A DNA stretch of 64,000 nucleotides, taken from contig CP005974.1 of assembly GCA_000940995.1 (NCBI GenBank), positions 3,534,001 through 3,598,000 of the forward strand, written 5' to 3'. Under the pieces are notes generated by a model. The model saw nothing but the letters and a program-made list of their open reading frames with translations, was not told the DNA's origin and ran no database searches. Each line of letters begins with the position of its first letter. Position 1 is the stretch's first letter. The stretch is from Photobacterium gaetbulicola Gung47 (GTDB lineage: Bacteria > Pseudomonadota > Gammaproteobacteria > Enterobacterales > Vibrionaceae). A program made the translations under genes and the position numbers. This document shows positions 24,384 through 32,242 of the stretch, piece after piece.

Positions 24384-25109
24384 TTACGCTTCGTCAGCGT
24401 CGCCCAGCAAAACAGATTCCAGAGCGATTTCCATCATGTCGTTGAACGTTAGCTGACGCTCTTCAGACGTTGTCGCTTCGCCACGCAGGATGTGGTCTGA
24501 AACCGTACAGATAGTCAATGCTTTAGCACCGAACTCAGCCGCTAGGCCGTAGATACCTGCCGCTTCCATCTCAACACCGACGATGCCGTATTTCTTCATG
24601 GTCTGGAAGAAATCGAAATCTGGGTTGTAGAATAGGTCTGCAGAGAAGATGTTGCCCACCTTCACGTCAATACCTTTAGCTTTCGCTGCATCAACCGCAT
24701 TCTGTACCATGCCAAAATCCGCCAGCGCAGCAAAATCGTGGTCGCCGAAACGGATACGGTTAACTTTGGAGTCAGTTGACGCACCCATACCGATCACAAC
24801 ATCACGCAGGTTCACGTCGTCGCGTACTGCACCACAGCTACCGACACGGATGATCTTCTTCACGCCGTAGTCTTTGATCAGCTCTGTTGCATAGATAGAA
24901 CATGAAGGGATACCCATACCGTGGCCCATTACAGAGATCTTACGGCCTTTGTAAGTACCTGTGTAACCAAACATGTTACGAACGTTACAGACTTCTTTTG
25001 CATCATCCAGGAAGGTTTCTGCAATGTACTTGGCACGTAGCGGGTCACCCGGCATCAGTACTACGTCTGCAAAGTCACCCATTTCAGCATTAATGTGAGG
25101 AGTCGCCAT
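24384..25109 (-). CDS. deoD: Purine-nucleoside phosphorylase DeoD
   Basis: The 241-residue hexameric enzyme phosphorolyses purine (deoxy)nucleosides to base and (deoxy)ribose-1-phosphate. Features are the N-terminal TPHINAEMGDFADVVLMPGD segment, phosphate-site GSCGA, and the VEMEAAGIYGLA motif that binds the ribose. The start at 25109 has AGAAAGGAAA upstream and matches the family N-terminus (M-A-T-P-H); the open frame continues further upstream without support. It is the last gene of deoCABD. Confidence 0.95.
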   Translation of the reverse strand: MATPHINAEMGDFADVVLMPGDPLRAKYIAETFLDDAKEVCNVRNMFGYTGTYKGRKISVMGHGMGIPSCSIYATELIKDYGVKKIIRVGSCGAVRDDVNLRDVVIGMGASTDSKVNRIRFGDHDFAALADFGMVQNAVDAAKAKGIDVKVGNIFSADLFYNPDFDFFQTMKKYGIVGVEMEAAGIYGLAAEFGAKALTICTVSDHILRGEATTSEERQLTFNDMMEIALESVLLGDADEA

Positions 25110-25258
25110 CGTTATTTCCTTTCTGTCATCTGTTGGTTTTTTGCATTGCCAACTAAATGTAATCTTGTCTTGCAAATACCGTTTCGATCTAGGACAAATA
25201 TAGACCGAAACCGTAAAAATAATCGTCTTTTGGGACAGGAGTCACCTGCCCTCGCCGG

Positions 25259-26479
25259 TTACAGGAATGACTTACCGTATTCCATATCAGACGTACCGAA
25301 GTATTCCGCCAAGCTCTGGCCGATATCAGCGAAGGTCTCGCGACGGCCCAGAGAGCCAGCAGCGATTTTCGGGCCAGAAACCAGTACTGGAATGTGCTCG
25401 CGGGTGTGGTCGGTACCTTCCCACGTTGGATCACAACCGTGGTCGGCAGTCAGGATCAGTACGTCGTCTTCCTGCAACAGTTCGATGATTTCAGGCAGGC
25501 GCTTGTCGAAGTACTCCAGTGCCGCCGCATAACCTGCGACATCACGACGGTGGCCGTAGGCAGAATCGAAATCAACAAAGTTGGTGAAGACGATGGTGTT
25601 ATCCCCTGCGGCTTTGATTTGCTCCAGCGTGGCTTCAAACAAGGCCGGGATCCCGGTTGCTTTCACTTTCTTGGTAATACCACAGCCGGCGTAGATGTCA
25701 GAGATCTTACCGATCGACACCACATCGCCCTGCTTCTCGTCAACCAGCTTCTGCAGTACGGTCGCAGATGGCGGCTCGACAGACAAGTCACGGCGGTTAC
25801 CGGTACGCTCGAACTGGCCTTTGCCCGGGCCAATAAACGGACGGGCGATCACGCGGCCGATGTTATAGTCCGCCAGCTCCTCGCGGGCGATCTGGCACAG
25901 CTCCAGCAGGCGATCAAGACCGAAGGTCTCTTCGTGACAGGCGATCTGGAACACGGAATCGGCAGAGGTATAGAAGATCGGCATACCGGTCTTCATGTGC
26001 TCTTCACCCAAGTCGTCCAGTACCTGGGTACCTGAGGCATGGCAGTTGCCGAGGAAGCCCGGCAGGCCAGCACGCTCAAGGATGCGATCAGTCAGCTCCT
26101 TCGGGAAGCTGTTTGCTTTGTCGGTAAAGTAGCCCCAGTCAAACAGCACAGGGACACCGGCGATCTCCCAGTGGCCAGACGGGGTGTCTTTGCCCGAAGA
26201 TAGCTCGGCAGCGTGGGCAAACGCACCGGTGATTTCCGCGTCGGCATCCAAGCCTTCTGGGAAGTAGCCCGAAGACTCTTCACACGCCTTGCCCAAACCC
26301 AGTTTGTTCAGGTTTGGCAGGTGTAGCTTACCGCTGCGCTCGCCATTGTCCGCTTCGCCGCGGGCACAGGCTTTGGCAATATGACCCAGGGTGTTGGAAC
26401 CTACATCGCCGAACTGAACGGCATCTTCTGTAGCGCCAATCCCAAATGAATCAAGGACGAGAATAATAGAACGTTTCAT
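25259..26479 (-). CDS. deoB: Phosphopentomutase DeoB
   Basis: The 406-residue alkaline-phosphatase-superfamily enzyme converts (deoxy)ribose-1-phosphate to the 5-phosphate. The start MKRSIILVLDSFGIGA contains the first metal-binding Asp; the active-site Thr lies in KDTPSGHWEI, and the metal ligands D and H in LILTADHGCDPTWEGTDHTR. The ATG at 26479 lies 10 nt after the deoA stop, so translation is coupled to the operon. Length is normal. Confidence 0.95.
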   Translation of the reverse strand: MKRSIILVLDSFGIGATEDAVQFGDVGSNTLGHIAKACARGEADNGERSGKLHLPNLNKLGLGKACEESSGYFPEGLDADAEITGAFAHAAELSSGKDTPSGHWEIAGVPVLFDWGYFTDKANSFPKELTDRILERAGLPGFLGNCHASGTQVLDDLGEEHMKTGMPIFYTSADSVFQIACHEETFGLDRLLELCQIAREELADYNIGRVIARPFIGPGKGQFERTGNRRDLSVEPPSATVLQKLVDEKQGDVVSIGKISDIYAGCGITKKVKATGIPALFEATLEQIKAAGDNTIVFTNFVDFDSAYGHRRDVAGYAAALEYFDKRLPEIIELLQEDDVLILTADHGCDPTWEGTDHTREHIPVLVSGPKIAAGSLGRRETFADIGQSLAEYFGTSDMEYGKSFL

Positions 26480-26489
26480 GATGACTCCA

Positions 26490-27821
26490 TTAAACATCTT
26501 CTGGGCGAACACGACGGTAAACTTCAGGTGTCGGCTCAGGTTTCTGATCAGAAATAGTAATCGCAGCACGTACCGCTTTCGCTGCTTCTTCCCACTGCGC
26601 TTCGTTGCGCGCGTGGATCACAGCCAGCGGCTTGTCAGCATTGGCTTCATCACCCAGGCGGATCATGTCGCTCAGGCCTACCGCGTAATCGATAGTGTCG
26701 GTCGCCACTCGGCGGCCACCGCCCATGCCGACAACGGCCATACCCAGTGCGCGAGTATCCATAGCAAAGGCATAACCTGTGGTTTCGGCGTAAACCGGCT
26801 TCACCAGTTCGGCTTTTTCCAGGTAGTTGTCGTAGTTGGTCATAAAGTCAGCCGGGCCACCCAGGCCAGCAACCATCTTACCAAAACACTCTGCCGCTTT
26901 ACCGTTGTCCAGGACCGCCTGAAGTTTCTCGCGCGCCTGCTCGATATCTGTTGCTAACCCACTGTTTACCAACATTTCTGCACACAATGCCATGGTCACT
27001 TCAAATAAGCGAGGGTTACGGTATTCACCGGTCAGGAATTGCACGGCTTCGCGTACTTCGAGTGCATTACCAGCAGTCGATGCCAGTACCTGGTTCATGT
27101 CTGTCAGCAGTGCTGTGGTCTTGGTGCCGGCACCGTTGGCAACGGCAACAATCGATTTAGCCAGCTCTTCAGACGCTTCGTAGGTCGGCATGAAGGCACC
27201 AGAGCCCACTTTCACGTCCATCACTAGCGAGCCAAGGCCCGCCGCCAGCTTCTTCGACAGAATGGAAGCGGTGATCAGCGAGATGTTATCCACTGTCGCG
27301 GTCACATCGCGGGTCGCGTAAACACGCTTGTCAGCCGGTGCAAGATCGCCGGTCTGGCCGATGATCGCCACCCCCGCGTCTTTGGTCACCTGACCGAACA
27401 CGTCGTTGCTTGGCGTGATGTTGTAGCCAGGGATAGACTCAAGCTTATCCAGCGTACCACCGGTGTGGCCAAGGCCACGGCCAGAAATCATCGGTACGTA
27501 ACCGCCACACGCTGCCACCATAGGGCCAAGCATCAGTGACGTCACATCACCTACACCGCCAGTTGAGTGCTTGTCGACAATCGGGCCATCGAAGTTCATG
27601 TGGCTCCAGTCGATAACCATACCAGAGTCGCGCATCGCACAGGTCAGTGCCACACGCTCGTCCATGGTCATGTCGTTGAAGTAAATCGCCATGGCGAATG
27701 CTGCGATCTGGCCTTCAGATACGGTATCTTTAGCAATACCCTGGATGAAGAAGTTAATTTCGTCAGCGGTCAGTTCAATGTTGTCACGTTTTTTACGGAT
27801 GATTTCTTGTGGTAAATACAT
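26490..27821 (-). CDS. deoA: Thymidine phosphorylase DeoA
   Basis: The 443-residue enzyme converts thymidine or deoxyuridine plus phosphate to base and deoxyribose-1-phosphate. The phosphate-binding region KHSTGGVGD and the glycine-rich SGRGLGHTGGTLDK segment are intact. ATG 27821 (MYLPQEIIRKKRD) is chosen over an ATG four codons earlier, because GGGGAA lies 6 nt upstream and it aligns with E. coli DeoA. It is the second gene of the operon, separated from deoC by about 190 nt with an internal terminator. Confidence 0.95.
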   Translation of the reverse strand: MYLPQEIIRKKRDNIELTADEINFFIQGIAKDTVSEGQIAAFAMAIYFNDMTMDERVALTCAMRDSGMVIDWSHMNFDGPIVDKHSTGGVGDVTSLMLGPMVAACGGYVPMISGRGLGHTGGTLDKLESIPGYNITPSNDVFGQVTKDAGVAIIGQTGDLAPADKRVYATRDVTATVDNISLITASILSKKLAAGLGSLVMDVKVGSGAFMPTYEASEELAKSIVAVANGAGTKTTALLTDMNQVLASTAGNALEVREAVQFLTGEYRNPRLFEVTMALCAEMLVNSGLATDIEQAREKLQAVLDNGKAAECFGKMVAGLGGPADFMTNYDNYLEKAELVKPVYAETTGYAFAMDTRALGMAVVGMGGGRRVATDTIDYAVGLSDMIRLGDEANADKPLAVIHARNEAQWEEAAKAVRAAITISDQKPEPTPEVYRRVRPEDV

Positions 27822-27980
27822 GGTATTCCCCAATGATATTCTTTATGTAGGGTCATGACGTTTTACCTGGTATTTGATGATTCTCAGGTACAGGCTGCCC
27901 GTCCTTTTTCCAACACCGGAAGAAGGCAAGAACCAAACAGTAAAACATCACGGATAAGTTGTGGTCGGAGACCTAAAAAT

Positions 27981-28002
27981 AAGGTGGCAACAATGCCACC
28001 TT
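27981..28002 (-). terminator. Intra-operon terminator between deoC and deoA
   Basis: AAGGTGGCA and TGCCACCTT form a 9-bp stem; on the minus strand it is followed by ATTTTTAGG. It lies 13 nt after the deoC stop and could reduce read-through to deoABD. Confidence 0.7.
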
Positions 28003-28014
28003 ACTGGAATAGAA

Positions 28015-28788
28015 TTAGTAGCCGCCTTCCGCTGCTTTTTCGCCTTCACCTAGTGTGTGAAGCAGGTTAGCTAGCAGGCTTGATGCGCCAAAGCGGTAGT
28101 GCATGTTGTCAGCCCAGTCGGCACCCAGGATGCGGTCTGCCATATCTAGGTACTGCTGCGCGTCTTCTGCAGTGCGCACGCCACCAGCAGGCTTGAAGCC
28201 TACCGTTTCCGCAACACCCATATCTTTGATTACATTCAGCATGATTTCTGCGTATTCTGGTGTAGCGTTAACTGGTACTTTACCGGTTGACGTCTTGATG
28301 AAATCAGCACCGGCTTTGATTGAAATTTCAGACGCTTTCTTGATTAGCTCTTCAGTTTTCAGCTCGCCAGTTTCGATGATCACTTTCAGCATGATCTCGC
28401 CACACGCCGCTTTACACTGCTTAACTAGCTCAAAGCCAACTTCTTCGTTACCTGCCATCAGTGCGCGGTATGGGAAAACGACGTCTACTTCGTCAGCACC
28501 GTACGCCACAGCCGCTTTTGTCTCTGCAACAGCGATCTCGATGTCATCGTTACCGTGCGGGAAGTTAGTTACCGTCGCGATACGGACTTCTGGGGTACCC
28601 TGCTCACGAAGCTGCTTCTTAGCAACTGGGATAAAACGTGGGTAAATACATACGGCCGCTGTGTTGCCTACCGGGCTCTTCGCGTTCTTACACAACTCGA
28701 TCACTTTCGCATCCGTGTCGTCATCGTTAAGAGTGGTAAGGTCCATTAGTTTAAGTGCACGCAGTGCAGCCGCTTTCAATTCGCTCAT
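28015..28788 (-). CDS. deoC: Deoxyribose-phosphate aldolase DeoC
   Basis: The 257-residue TIM-barrel class I aldolase splits 2-deoxyribose-5-phosphate into glyceraldehyde-3-phosphate and acetaldehyde. The Schiff-base lysine is in DFIKTSTGKVPVNAT, and a second conserved lysine lies in VGFKPAGGVRT. It is the first gene of the deoCABD operon, preceded by a long regulatory region. Length and order match E. coli and Vibrio. Confidence 0.95.
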   Translation of the reverse strand: MSELKAAALRALKLMDLTTLNDDDTDAKVIELCKNAKSPVGNTAAVCIYPRFIPVAKKQLREQGTPEVRIATVTNFPHGNDDIEIAVAETKAAVAYGADEVDVVFPYRALMAGNEEVGFELVKQCKAACGEIMLKVIIETGELKTEELIKKASEISIKAGADFIKTSTGKVPVNATPEYAEIMLNVIKDMGVAETVGFKPAGGVRTAEDAQQYLDMADRILGADWADNMHYRFGASSLLANLLHTLGEGEKAAEGGY

Positions 28789-28967
28789 GACTATCTCCAG
28801 TCCAATTAGTTTCTACCAAGCTATTTCTGCTAAACAATCACCTTGCCTAGCAATAGATGCGCCTGACGGTATTCAATGCGCCACCGCCAAACGGCCCGCT
28901 TACGCGAACAGGAGCCCCGACAACCAGCCATCAGTCGACGGGGTTACGGACTTGATTCCTTGAAGAC

Positions 28968-28998
28968 TCAGGTAAACAATGCATAAACATTTACCTGA
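28968..28998. promoter_or_regulatory. Perfect 9-bp inverted repeat upstream of deoC (candidate operator)
   Basis: TCAGGTAAA and TTTACCTGA have their centres 22 bp apart, two helical turns, a geometry suited to a dimeric regulator. It lies 180 nt upstream of the deoC start in a 430-nt region (28789-29219) that otherwise holds no gene. The regulator is unknown; it does not resemble the E. coli DeoR site. Confidence 0.45.
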
Positions 28999-29219
28999 TT
29001 GATATCCTTTTCACCGCATGGGAAGCAATCTCGCCACTTCCCTGCAAATACGTTGCCCAGGCCTTGCCTAGCGAAAGGTAACACCATGATGGTATTGACC
29101 TGAGCAACGAAAATCTGTTTGTGATGGTGCCGCTCTATAATACCAAGCAGGCCTAGTTGCCACCACGAAAGTTACGTTTCCCAGTGTGGACAATGTGTTT
29201 ACCCAACGAACAAATTTCG

Positions 29220-29390
29220 TCAGGTAAAAAACCGCTCAACGATCCACTGGTAGGCAACCCCACCCACATAGACCCCCACAATGCCCATGACACCCGGGAG
29301 CACCGGGGGCGCCGGTATTGGCAGTTTAATCGCAGAAAACAACACTCCGACAATAAACCCAGCAATCATCGCCAGCAGTACTTCATTCAT
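29220..29390 (-). CDS. XapX domain (DUF1427) small membrane protein
   Basis: The 56-residue protein consists of two short hydrophobic helices around a Pro-rich turn: NEVLLAMIAGFIVGVLF, then KLPIPAPPVLPGVMGIVGVY. This is the XapX pattern, named after a gene of the E. coli xanthosine region; function is unknown. Its place between deoC and nupC fits a link with nucleoside uptake. The start at 29390 is chosen from the family; ATGs at 29396 and 29417 are alternatives. Confidence 0.75.
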   Translation of the reverse strand: MNEVLLAMIAGFIVGVLFSAIKLPIPAPPVLPGVMGIVGVYVGGVAYQWIVERFFT

Positions 29391-29549
29391 AATCATTTTC
29401 TCTGTCTGGTACAGCACAAAGAAAGTGTAGCCTGCCCCGCGATGAAAGTAATGGTAGCAGAGGGTTTTGCCAGAAACCGGAGCGCAATCGATTTTATGGC
29501 ATCAAATAGAAACGATGGGGGAGATGTTTACTGAATCTGTTGAAGGGCG

Positions 29550-29619
29550 GGCGATGGGCGATGGGCGATGGGCGATGGGCGATGGGCGATGGGCGATGGG
29601 CGATGGGCGATGGGCGATG
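29550..29619. repeat. Tandem repeat, 7-bp unit GGCGATG, 10 perfect copies
   Basis: Ten uninterrupted copies span 70 bp. The array lies between the nupC terminator and the xapX start, about 160 nt upstream of the latter. It has no stop codon in at least one frame but is not part of a recognisable gene. The neighbouring 29690-29742 also contains imperfect copies of a GCCTCTAGCC-like unit. Confidence 0.95.
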
Positions 29620-29746
29620 CAGAGTTTTACAGTAGCCTCTTCATGTCAAGCTCTCAGCTCTTCCCGTAGCCTAGCGCTGCTTTTGCCTATAGCCAAGCTG
29701 TTATGCCTCTAGCCCCTAGCCAGGCTCTTTGCCTCTAGCCAGAAAA

Positions 29747-29776
29747 ACAAACGCCGCGGTTTCCCGCGGCGTTTTA
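29747..29776 (-). terminator. Terminator of nupC
   Basis: AACGCCGCGG and CCGCGGCGTT form a 10-bp stem with a 4-nt loop; on the minus strand TTTGTTTTTC follows. It lies about 25 nt after the nupC stop. Confidence 0.9.
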
Positions 29777-29798
29777 TCAGGCGTTCAGCTGTCTGAGA

Positions 29799-31061
29799 TT
29801 ACAGAGACAGGCTGATGAATAGACCTGCGATAGTTGCAGACATCAGGTTAGAAAGCGTACCAGCGGCAACAGCTTTCATACCGAAGCGTGCGATGTCGTG
29901 GCGACGGCTTGGCGCCAGGCCACCTAGACCACCCAGTAGGATTGCTACTGAAGATAGGTTGGCGAAACCACATAGTGCGAACGAGATGATTGCTTCAGTC
30001 TTCGCAGATAGTGTGATTTCAGCACCTTCCGCTAGGTATGGAGCAAAGTTCAGGTAAGCAACGAATTCGTTTACAACCAGCTTCTGGCCGATGAAAGAAC
30101 CTGCGATCGTTGCTTCTTCCCATGGCACACCGATTAGGAATGCAAGAGGAGAGAATACGTAACCTAGGATAAGCTCTAGAGTCAGCTCAGGCATACCGAA
30201 CCAACCACCGATGCCACCTAGCATACCGTTGATTAGCGCGATTAGGCCGATGAAAGCTAGAAGCATTGCACCCACGTTTAGTGCTAGCTGCATACCAGAA
30301 GAGGCACCCGCTGCCGCTGCGTCGATAACGTTAGCCGGCTTGTCGTCGCCTTCAGTCGCGTCGCTTGCTAGCTGCTCAACAGCTTCTTCAGTTTCTGGCT
30401 TGATGATCTTAGCAAATAGAAGACCACCCGGAGCTGCCATGAATGAAGCGGCGATTAGGTACTCTAGAGGTACACCCATAGACGCATAACCTGCAAGTAC
30501 ACCACCCGCTACAGACGCCAAACCACCACACATTACCGCGAACAGCTCAGACTGAGTCATTTTTGGTACGAACGGACGGATAACCAAAGGTGCTTCCGTT
30601 TGACCAACGAAGATGTTAGCTGTTGCAGACATTGATTCGGCACGAGAAGTACCCAGTGCTTTCTGCAGACCACCACCTAGGATGTTGATCACAACCTGCA
30701 TGATGCCCAGGTAGTAAAGTACGCTGATCAGTGCAGAGAAGAAAACGATTACTGGTAGTACGCGCAGGGCAAACACGAAGCCGCCACCGCCGAACACTTC
30801 AAACATTTTGTCTGAAGTCAGGCCACCGAATAGGAAGTTGATACCATCGTTACCGTAAGCGATAACGTTGGCAACGGCGTTAGACATACCATACAGTACG
30901 TCACGGCCAACAGGTACATAAAGAACAAATGCACCCAAACAGAATTGGATGGCAAATGCACCACCCACAGTACGTAGATTGATAGCTTTACGGTTATCAG
31001 ATAGAAGTACTGCAAGACCTAGCAGTACTGCCATCCCAACCAGGCTCATAAACATGCTCAT
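29799..31061 (-). CDS. nupC: Concentrative nucleoside transporter NupC
   Basis: The 420-residue inner-membrane protein of the CNT family takes up nucleosides with Na+ or H+. Conserved regions are GQTEAPLVIRPFV, MASVAGG-like ASVAGGVLAGYA, GVPWEEA and SFALCGFANLSSVAIL. It has about ten predicted hydrophobic segments. The ATG at 31061 has AGGGAAG upstream. It feeds substrates to the neighbouring deo enzymes and has its own promoter region with LacI-family and CRP-like sites. Confidence 0.92.
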   Translation of the reverse strand: MSMFMSLVGMAVLLGLAVLLSDNRKAINLRTVGGAFAIQFCLGAFVLYVPVGRDVLYGMSNAVANVIAYGNDGINFLFGGLTSDKMFEVFGGGGFVFALRVLPVIVFFSALISVLYYLGIMQVVINILGGGLQKALGTSRAESMSATANIFVGQTEAPLVIRPFVPKMTQSELFAVMCGGLASVAGGVLAGYASMGVPLEYLIAASFMAAPGGLLFAKIIKPETEEAVEQLASDATEGDDKPANVIDAAAAGASSGMQLALNVGAMLLAFIGLIALINGMLGGIGGWFGMPELTLELILGYVFSPLAFLIGVPWEEATIAGSFIGQKLVVNEFVAYLNFAPYLAEGAEITLSAKTEAIISFALCGFANLSSVAILLGGLGGLAPSRRHDIARFGMKAVAAGTLSNLMSATIAGLFISLSL

Positions 31062-31205
31062 AGTTTATGGCTTCCCTTTAGTTAAGTTTGGCGTCTCGAC
31101 AATTCGGCTCATTAAGAGTCCGGCGCATTATACTCATGCTGCGGCGGATAAAATAATGCCGACTTCACAGTTTGCAAGGAAAGGGAGTGAAAGTTCAATT
31201 CCAAA

Positions 31206-31255
31206 CGTGAAGCTCATCACAGTTTAACGCAAACGTTTTACGCAAACGTTTATTT
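31206..31255 (-). promoter_or_regulatory. CRP-like site and paired LacI-family operators upstream of nupC
   Basis: CGTGA-AGCTCA-TCACA (31206-31221) matches the CRP consensus TGTGA-N6-TCACA with one mismatch. Next to it ACGCAAACGTTT occurs twice with a 13-bp period (starts at 31227 and 31240), close to the PurR/CytR-type operator core GCAAACGTTTGC. This combination suggests activation by cAMP-CRP and repression by a nucleoside- or purine-sensing LacI-family protein; which one is inference. Confidence 0.55.
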
Positions 31256-31267
31256 TGTGATGCCCAT

Positions 31268-32062
31268 TCACATCGGGATGCGAAAAAGTTCAGCAGTGGT
31301 TAAGCTAATGACCTGCTTAATTTCCTGTTCACTTTCCGTCCGGATCGCTGCAAGCTCACCCAGCACATTCACTAACCGATCGGGTCGGTTTGGCTCCCCT
31401 TGAAACCCCGCGACTGGCATGTCTGGTGCGTCCGTTTCCAGCAGCAATGCATCCAGTGGCAGTGCAGCTATTGTATTTCGAGTCTTATTGGCCCGGCGAT
31501 ATGTAATCGTTCCCCCGACACCAATTTTGATACCTAGATCAATAAGCTGCTTTGCTTGTTGGTGGCTACCACTAAATCCATGGTACACCCCACCGGCAAT
31601 CGGCCTGTTTTGCCTCAAAACCCCAAACAACTCAGGAAATGCCTTACGGCAATGCAAAATCACCGGTAGTTCAAAGCGGTTGGCCAGCTGTAACTGGGCT
31701 GCCAATAACGAAATCTGTTGATCTCTATCGGCATTCACAATGGCAAAGTCTAGTCCACATTCCCCAACAGCAACGCAGCGAGATACGCTTTTTTCTCGCA
31801 GCACGGCCTCTGCGGCCAACGCCGACGCCAACTGCTGCAAGGCGTTAGCATCATGCTCGGCACTGAAAAAAGGGTGTAACCCCAAGCCATAATAGAGGCA
31901 GGGGAAGCGAACGGACAAATCGCGCAGCACCTGCCAGTTCCGCTGGCCAACAGCCGGTATCACGATTTTCTCTACCCCGGCCTGGCGGGCCAATGCCAAG
32001 TAATGCTCAGGGTCATCACAAAACGGCGCAAAATCGAAGTGACAATGGCTATCAATCAGCAT
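31268..32062 (-). CDS. yjjV: TatD-family metal-dependent hydrolase YjjV
   Basis: The 264-residue protein has the TatD metal-ligand motifs: IDSHCHFDF at the N-terminus, VGECGLDF with the bridging Glu, VILHCRKA, YHGFSGS and LLLETDAPD. Family members are Mg-dependent DNases or deoxyribonuclease-like hydrolases. ATG 32062 gives the family N-terminus; the frame is open for 44 more codons because it overlaps the small DUF5363 gene. The stop overlaps the CRP/operator area of nupC. Confidence 0.9.
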   Translation of the reverse strand: MLIDSHCHFDFAPFCDDPEHYLALARQAGVEKIVIPAVGQRNWQVLRDLSVRFPCLYYGLGLHPFFSAEHDANALQQLASALAAEAVLREKSVSRCVAVGECGLDFAIVNADRDQQISLLAAQLQLANRFELPVILHCRKAFPELFGVLRQNRPIAGGVYHGFSGSHQQAKQLIDLGIKIGVGGTITYRRANKTRNTIAALPLDALLLETDAPDMPVAGFQGEPNRPDRLVNVLGELAAIRTESEQEIKQVISLTTAELFRIPM

Positions 32063-32228
32063 CCGGTTTGCCCTGTACGGTAGCGCCACCTTGCTTGTTA
32101 GCAGGGTGACGGGGGTCATCACGGTCATAGCGAACCGGTGCACAGCAACGGCGATTCTCGGGGACCAGCCCCATCTTTTCACACCAGCGGTCATAGGCCG
32201 CTATCCCGCGCTTTATGAGTGACATCAT
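32052..32228 (-). CDS. Small DUF5363 family protein
   Basis: A 58-residue ORF in a different frame from yjjV starts at ATG 32228 (or 32225) and overlaps the yjjV start by 11 nt. It contains AAYDRWCEKMGLVPENRRCC and a following APVRYDRDDP, the pattern of the short DUF5363 proteins found next to yjjV in vibrios. Function unknown. It lies 14 nt after the glgX stop, so glgX, this gene and yjjV may be co-transcribed. Confidence 0.65.
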   Translation of the reverse strand: MMSLIKRGIAAYDRWCEKMGLVPENRRCCAPVRYDRDDPRHPANKQGGATVQGKPDAD

Positions 32229-32242
32229 GGCTATCTATCCTG

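Noticed and set aside
29550..29619. Tandem arrays considered as CRISPR
   Set aside because: Repeats here and at 46532-46715 are contiguous 7-8 bp units without spacers, and no cas gene is present in the window.
29467..29712. 81-codon plus-strand frame across the 7-bp array
   Set aside because: Same artefact of a stop-free tandem repeat; flanking residues match nothing recognisable.
31256..31272. Second CRP-like site TGTGA-N7-TCACA
   Set aside because: The spacer is 7 instead of 6 nt, so it was not counted as a CRP site.
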